Shown here one piece after another: positions 60,149 to 64,000 of a DNA stretch of 64,000 bases. The translations under genes and the position numbers were made by a program. The notes under the pieces were generated by a model. It saw only the letters and a list, made by a program, of their open reading frames with translations. It had not been told where the DNA came from and did not search any database. Location: the NCBI GenBank assembly GCA_028693235.1, contig JAQUVW010000004.1, positions 62,001 through 126,000 on the forward strand, given 5' to 3'. Numbering within the stretch: the stretch's first letter is position 1; each line of letters opens with the position of its first letter. The stretch is from Candidatus Gastranaerophilales bacterium (GTDB lineage: Bacteria > Cyanobacteriota > Vampirovibrionia > Gastranaerophilales > Gastranaerophilaceae).

Positions 60149-62005
60149 TTATAACTGAGCAACATCCTCAGTATCTTTGATAATACGTGGTGTAATTAAG
60201 ATTACAAGCTCTGATTTAGAATTTGATTTATAAGAGTTTCTAAAGAATACTCCCAAAACAGGGATATCACCCAAAATAGGTACTTTTGTTACCTCTTTTT
60301 TCTCTTCTTCTTTTGTTAAACCACCAAGAACCAATGTTTCACCATCTTTGATTCTTATGTTATTTAATTCTAAGTTTCTTCTGCTTAACAAAGTAGCCGC
60401 AAGATATTTATAATCACCGCTACTTGTTTTTAAAGTATCATTAACTTCTTTATAAACAGTAGAATAATCAGGTTTTACATTCATTGAAACATAGCCATCG
60501 GGGCTGATAAAAGCAACCAATGTAACTTTCATACCCAAATCGTCACCAATTGTGTAAGTCTTTTCTATACCACCGGCAACTGTACCACTTGAAGATGTCA
60601 TTACTTGAGCTTCAATTTTTTCTATATAATCAGATGTTAAATCGATAACAGATTTTTGACCGCTTGTTACAATTACCTTTGGATTTGCAAGTTGACGACC
60701 TTTATTATTTGTTATCAAATAAGAAATTCTTTGTGTCAAATAATCTGTACCTGTAGAATAAGGTCCATGCCAAGGGATAACTCCTGTTGAAAAACCATTA
60801 TCAGGAGAAAATGCAGCCGAGAAATTACCAAAAGATAGTTCCCAAGAGTTTTGGAAGTCTTTTGCACCTTCTTCAGTTAATTCGACAATAGAGATTTCAA
60901 TCATTGCTTGAGGTTGTTTTCTATCATTTGCAGCGATATAATCACTAATTAATTTTATTTGTTCAGGAGAGCCGCCGAAAATTGAAACAGAGCCCAAACC
61001 TGTATTATATATAACAGACATAGAATTGTTATTGAATGATGAAAGAGCACCTGCATTAGCACTATTTTCTATTCTGCAAGCGACAACGCCACCTCCCATT
61101 TCAAGGTCTTTAACTTCAGAAGAAGATGATGATGAAGATGAAGAAGATGATGAACTTGAAGAGCTTGATGAACTAGCACCACCTGTTGGTTTACCTCCCT
61201 GCGGAGATCCTGATTGAGATGAAGACGCAGAAGATGAAGAACCTGTTGCAGCTGAACCCGCAGAACCACCTTTTGCCAACAATGTTGTACAAATCAAATT
61301 AGCCATTTCTTTTGGTGTTGTATGATTTACTTTGTATGTAGTTGCTGTAGGCTTAACATCCAACTTATCGACTATTTTCTTGGCCATTCTATAATCATTA
61401 TCTGTACCAAAAATTAATAATTCATTTCTCAACGGATTTGTAACAACGATTTCTGAATTAGAAAGCCCAGGTTTATTTATAGAAAATACATTTTTATTCA
61501 AAAACGAAGCAAGTGCAGAAGCATCAACATATTTAACCGGAATCGTAGTCATTGTATCTTTTGATACATTACTTGTTTTACTAGCGGTAGCTGACATAAC
61601 CATAATAGTGTCATTTTTGATTACATAAGACAAATCGCTCATTTGCATAATCATTTTGAAAGCGTTATTCAAAGTAACATTAACCAAGTCTAAAGTAATT
61701 TTTCCATCTACTGAACTGTGGAAAATAATATTCAAACCTGCTTTATCCGCAAACATTCTAAGAGCTTGTTTGACATCTGAATCACGTAAACTAACACTAA
61801 TTATCTGATTGCCATGACTCAAAGAGACATCACCTTCAAGCTTAATATTATTCGGATTAGAATAAGCACCTCTGGCTTGCGGATGATAGGCAGTAGCCTG
61901 CATTTTAGCCTGAGGAGCCGCAATCGCCATATATGAGAATACCATAGATAGCATTGCTGCTACCGAAAAGCATTTTAATATTTTTTTATTTTTGTTATCT
62001 AACAT
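60149..62005 (-). CDS. Secretin (GspD/PilQ family) outer-membrane channel
   Basis: The 618-residue protein has a signal peptide (SVAAMLSMVFSYMAIAAPQA), a secretin/TonB short N-terminal (STN) domain (SLRDSDVKQALRMFADKAGL, near residues 70-135) and N1-type domains (ASALASFLNKNVFSI, VNHTTPKEMANLICTTLLA). A long Ser-rich linker holds 19 consecutive serines. The secretin core has LANPKVIVTSGQKSVI, ELNNIRIKDGETLVLGGL and VPILGDIPVLGVFFR. It forms the outer-membrane pore for the pilus or secreted protein. It is the second gene of the operon. Confidence 0.95.
   Translation of the reverse strand: MLDNKNKKILKCFSVAAMLSMVFSYMAIAAPQAKMQATAYHPQARGAYSNPNNIKLEGDVSLSHGNQIISVSLRDSDVKQALRMFADKAGLNIIFHSSVDGKITLDLVNVTLNNAFKMIMQMSDLSYVIKNDTIMVMSATASKTSNVSKDTMTTIPVKYVDASALASFLNKNVFSINKPGLSNSEIVVTNPLRNELLIFGTDNDYRMAKKIVDKLDVKPTATTYKVNHTTPKEMANLICTTLLAKGGSAGSAATGSSSSASSSQSGSPQGGKPTGGASSSSSSSSSSSSSSSSSSSEVKDLEMGGGVVACRIENSANAGALSSFNNNSMSVIYNTGLGSVSIFGGSPEQIKLISDYIAANDRKQPQAMIEISIVELTEEGAKDFQNSWELSFGNFSAAFSPDNGFSTGVIPWHGPYSTGTDYLTQRISYLITNNKGRQLANPKVIVTSGQKSVIDLTSDYIEKIEAQVMTSSSGTVAGGIEKTYTIGDDLGMKVTLVAFISPDGYVSMNVKPDYSTVYKEVNDTLKTSSGDYKYLAATLLSRRNLELNNIRIKDGETLVLGGLTKEEEKKEVTKVPILGDIPVLGVFFRNSYKSNSKSELVILITPRIIKDTEDVAQL
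61118..61174 (-). repeat. Homopolymeric serine tract (19 codons) in the secretin gene
   Basis: On the minus strand 19 consecutive serine codons (mix of TCA, TCT, AGT and AGC) encode the linker between the N-terminal domains and the secretin core. The mixed codons argue against simple slippage expansion alone. Confidence 0.9.
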
Positions 62006-62020
62006 ATATACTTAACTCCT

Positions 62021-62911
62021 CTAGTTATCAAATCTTAATGATTTTATATTTCTACCGTTATACGCTCCGCCAAATTTATTTTGCAGATTAGCAACATGGA
62101 CAACACCATCTGTGGTAAAGGATTGACCGACATAAGCTCTAAAGACATTTGTTCCAGCCTTTACTATGACTTTATCTCTGGCAATATTCAATATCGTAAA
62201 GCCAGCTAATCTATCGCCCACTCTTACAAGTTGATCTTTTCCGTTAATATTTACAATAGCTGATGGTTTTTTAGAATCAAACATAATACCTGATATGGTT
62301 GTTTGCATTAATTCTTCTGCTTGAACATCAGGTAAAGTAGCTTTCGGAGGTTCAATCAAATCAAATCCAATAGTAGGGTACGAAACGCTTGGACCGGAAG
62401 AACCACTTTTTGATATAGTAGGAATAAACGGATTTTCACGTCCGCCTCCACCTATTGAAACGAAAACCAAATCTTTATCTTGACCGGCTTGAGCAATGGG
62501 AGGCAATCCGTCTTTCCCTTGAGCAACATCATCTGCAGGCAATTTACCCTTAACAGAAGCACCATCAGGCAAACCTGAGTCTACGGCAACTTCTACAGTA
62601 GCTGTTTCATTTGAACCATCTTTACTTTTGGCTTGATCATAGAAATAATCGCCCATTTCTTCTTGGTTAGACGTTTTGTCGATATCTTTATTTATGTCTT
62701 GAGTATGTTTAAACAAACCTATTGCCAATAAAGCAAGGAATATCACAACAACTATAATAATTTTTTTTATTTTTTGAGCATCACCTTGATTAGGAGCCAA
62801 CTCCTGTAAATCTTCTTCAGTCGCAACATTATCTGACGGAGCCTGTGCTTCATCTTGATTTTGTTGATTTTCATCTTCTATATTGTGCCACTCGTTCGGG
62901 TTATTCAGCAT
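62021..62911 (-). CDS. PilP/GspC-like inner-membrane pilus protein
   Basis: The 296-residue protein has an acidic N terminus, one TM (IIIVVVIFLALLAIGLF, residues about 50-67), a Lys/Asp/Gly-rich linker and a C-terminal domain of PilP/GspC homology-region type: ISGIMFDSKKPSAIVNING, VRVGDRLAGFTILNIARDKV and VFRAYVGQSF. PilP and GspC connect the inner-membrane parts to the secretin. Gene order (before the secretin) supports this. PilM, PilN and PilO genes are not in the window. Confidence 0.75.
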   Translation of the reverse strand: MLNNPNEWHNIEDENQQNQDEAQAPSDNVATEEDLQELAPNQGDAQKIKKIIIVVVIFLALLAIGLFKHTQDINKDIDKTSNQEEMGDYFYDQAKSKDGSNETATVEVAVDSGLPDGASVKGKLPADDVAQGKDGLPPIAQAGQDKDLVFVSIGGGGRENPFIPTISKSGSSGPSVSYPTIGFDLIEPPKATLPDVQAEELMQTTISGIMFDSKKPSAIVNINGKDQLVRVGDRLAGFTILNIARDKVIVKAGTNVFRAYVGQSFTTDGVVHVANLQNKFGGAYNGRNIKSLRFDN

Positions 62912-63045
62912 CTATAATTCTCACTCAATACTTATCAGAATTTTATACCTTCCTGCTAACGAGGTTATCGTATAAAAACAGTAATTTATTTATATTTTAC
63001 TTTGGTTTATAAAAATTGGCAAATTCATTACTATTTACCAAAAAT

Positions 63046-63075
63046 AGTATAACAGCATAAAACAATAGCATGCAA
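63046..63075 (-). promoter_or_regulatory. Predicted promoter of the pilus/secretion operon
   Basis: On the minus strand TTGCAT (plus 63070-63075) and TATACT (plus 63046-63051), 18-bp spacer. It would give a leader of about 125 bases ahead of the first gene at 62911. The 254-bp gap between the divergent operons holds no gene that I can see; a short dyad (CTATTT/AAATAG near 63031-63046) overlaps the -10 region. Confidence 0.4.
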
Positions 63076-63165
63076 ATATATAAACTATATGGAGTATAAA
63101 TTTATAATAATTTACTTGAAATGAATGAGATAAATTTGTAATATATATATAAATTGGGGTAAAAA

Positions 63166-64000
63166 TTGAAAGAAATATTTGTAATATCACCTATAAAAAA
63201 ACCTTCCGACATTGATACCTTTACTCAAAATTCATCATGCCGAGAGTTTTATGTTTATCATCACAAATTTCTTAACAACAATTTTGACTATGTTAAAGAG
63301 TTTATAGACAAGGCACACGCCACAAATTCAAAGATATATGTCAATTTCAAGCACAATATAACAGAAGATGAAATTGTCGAAATAAAAAAATTCATTACAT
63401 ATTTAAAATCGACTAAAATTGATGGAATTTTTATAAACAGCTTTGCAATACTTGAAGCTGTGAAAACGCACAACTTACCTTACGAAGTGATTATCGACTC
63501 GTATTTTGATATACACAATCTGGCTGGAATCGACTTTATAAACAATTTTCATAAGGCAAACAGGCTTATTATTACGGAAGAAATTTACCTCAAAAATATT
63601 GCAAAAATAAAGCAATACACCAATCTTTCACTCTCAATTGACAGCGACAACTTACCTTGGTGTGCAGAAGATATAAAAAAACTAAAAGCTATTGACTCCA
63701 TTGTTATCAAAGGGAAATTTGCAACCTCTGAAGAAATATTAGACGGTATAAATCTTGTTGAAAAAATTCTTGAAAAACCAAAAGTTTTCAAAAATCAGAA
63801 ATTGCCTTTTAAACATATAAGAAAAAGCTTTTACCAAACGAACCACTTTTCAGGAGAAGTTATAAGTGCTCAAGGAAAAGATTTCAAATTCAGCAGATAC
63901 ATCAAGACATTCGAATGGGATGCAAAAAGAACTCGTCTAAAAGGTCATGTCGAATACAAATCATTGAATTTACCAAAAATAAATCTAAGACTATCTTCTC
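63166..64000 (+). CDS. Peptidase U32-like protein (N-terminal part, runs off window)
   Basis: A TTG at 63166 with GGGGT five bases before opens a frame that runs to the window edge (about 278 residues). It begins MKEIFVISPIKKPSDIDTF. It alternates strands and helices (KIYVNFKHNITEDEIVEIK, GIFINSFAILEAVKTH, ANRLIITEEIYLKNIAKIK) in the order expected for a TIM-barrel of the peptidase U32 family, and then has FYQTNHFSGEVISAQGKDF. U32 proteins act in RNA and ubiquinone modification as well as proteolysis. The usual U32 signature cysteines are not in the visible part. It is divergent from the pilus operon. Confidence 0.5.
   Translation, partial: MKEIFVISPIKKPSDIDTFTQNSSCREFYVYHHKFLNNNFDYVKEFIDKAHATNSKIYVNFKHNITEDEIVEIKKFITYLKSTKIDGIFINSFAILEAVKTHNLPYEVIIDSYFDIHNLAGIDFINNFHKANRLIITEEIYLKNIAKIKQYTNLSLSIDSDNLPWCAEDIKKLKAIDSIVIKGKFATSEEILDGINLVEKILEKPKVFKNQKLPFKHIRKSFYQTNHFSGEVISAQGKDFKFSRYIKTFEWDAKRTRLKGHVEYKSLNLPKINLRLSS

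Noticed and set aside
61026-61217. Plus-strand acidic frame opposite the secretin gene
   Set aside because: It is the antisense of the serine tract (Asp/Glu repeats) and has no start context.

Overview
The window is AT-rich, gene-dense DNA from a diderm (Gram-negative type) bacterium. A secretin and TolC-type outer-membrane channels show two membranes. The repeated pilin-like proteins starting FTLAEVLITLVIIG, the GGGtGRT protein beside its Fe-S scaffold partner, split transketolase halves and the gut-anaerobe gene mix point to Gastranaerophilales/Melainabacteria (Vampirovibrionia, the non-photosynthetic sister group of Cyanobacteria). This placement is inference from gene content; no rRNA gene is present. 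TGA serves as a normal stop codon (for example at 52411-52413).

Layout. 0-3.5 kb: 5' part of purH (minus), then rlmD, suhB-like and LOG-family genes. 3.5-8.5 kb: apparent operon of a GT26 glycosyltransferase, split transketolase, ftsE-ftsX and an HDOD gene, followed by tRNA-Ser(GCT). 8.7-9.6 kb: very small proteins including a zinc ribbon. 9.7-17.1 kb: two polytopic GT-C-like membrane proteins, a LysM/N-acetylmuramoyl-L-alanine amidase and a long AsmA-like protein. 17.2-22.5 kb: WG-repeat protein, gmhA, CstA-like permease, MFS transporter and a polytopic membrane protein. 22.5-26.5 kb: divergent HD-GYP response regulator and hybrid histidine kinase. 26.5-29.1 kb: a Ski2-like helicase.

29.3-36.4 kb: three pilin-like genes around a MacA/MacB/TolC-type efflux operon. 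The 5' end of its tolC gene has been copied on the far side of the third pilin gene (two 207-bp direct repeats with one visible difference). 36.4-38.3 kb: a possibly structured leader in front of the Fe-S scaffold and GGGtGRT genes. 38.4-43.5 kb: a chemoreceptor gene broken by an in-frame TGA, a putative outer-membrane barrel, an SGNH hydrolase and a His/Cys-rich TolC homologue. 43.5-48.0 kb: AlaT/AlaR-like pair, then a DXS-like enzyme plus cupin divergent from a MerR regulator, with a textbook 19-bp-spacer MerR promoter between them.

48.0-54.2 kb: a block of largely unrecognised envelope genes (VWA proteins, an 8-TM protein, two TonB-C-like proteins, a possible TrbI-like protein). It is my best candidate for an undescribed system. 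54.2-56.5 kb: accessory-looking stretch with a decayed copy of a small gene, a possible HEPN-like protein, tRNA-Ala(TGC) and tRNA-Ile(GAT). 56.5-62.9 kb: minus-strand type IV pilus/type II secretion operon (PilP-like, secretin, GspE/PilB, GspF/PilC and a small protein). 63.2 kb to the end: start of a peptidase-U32-like gene. The pilin-like proteins at 29-36 kb are plausible clients of the 56-63 kb assembly machine. No insertion sequence, CRISPR array, rRNA or replication origin was seen.
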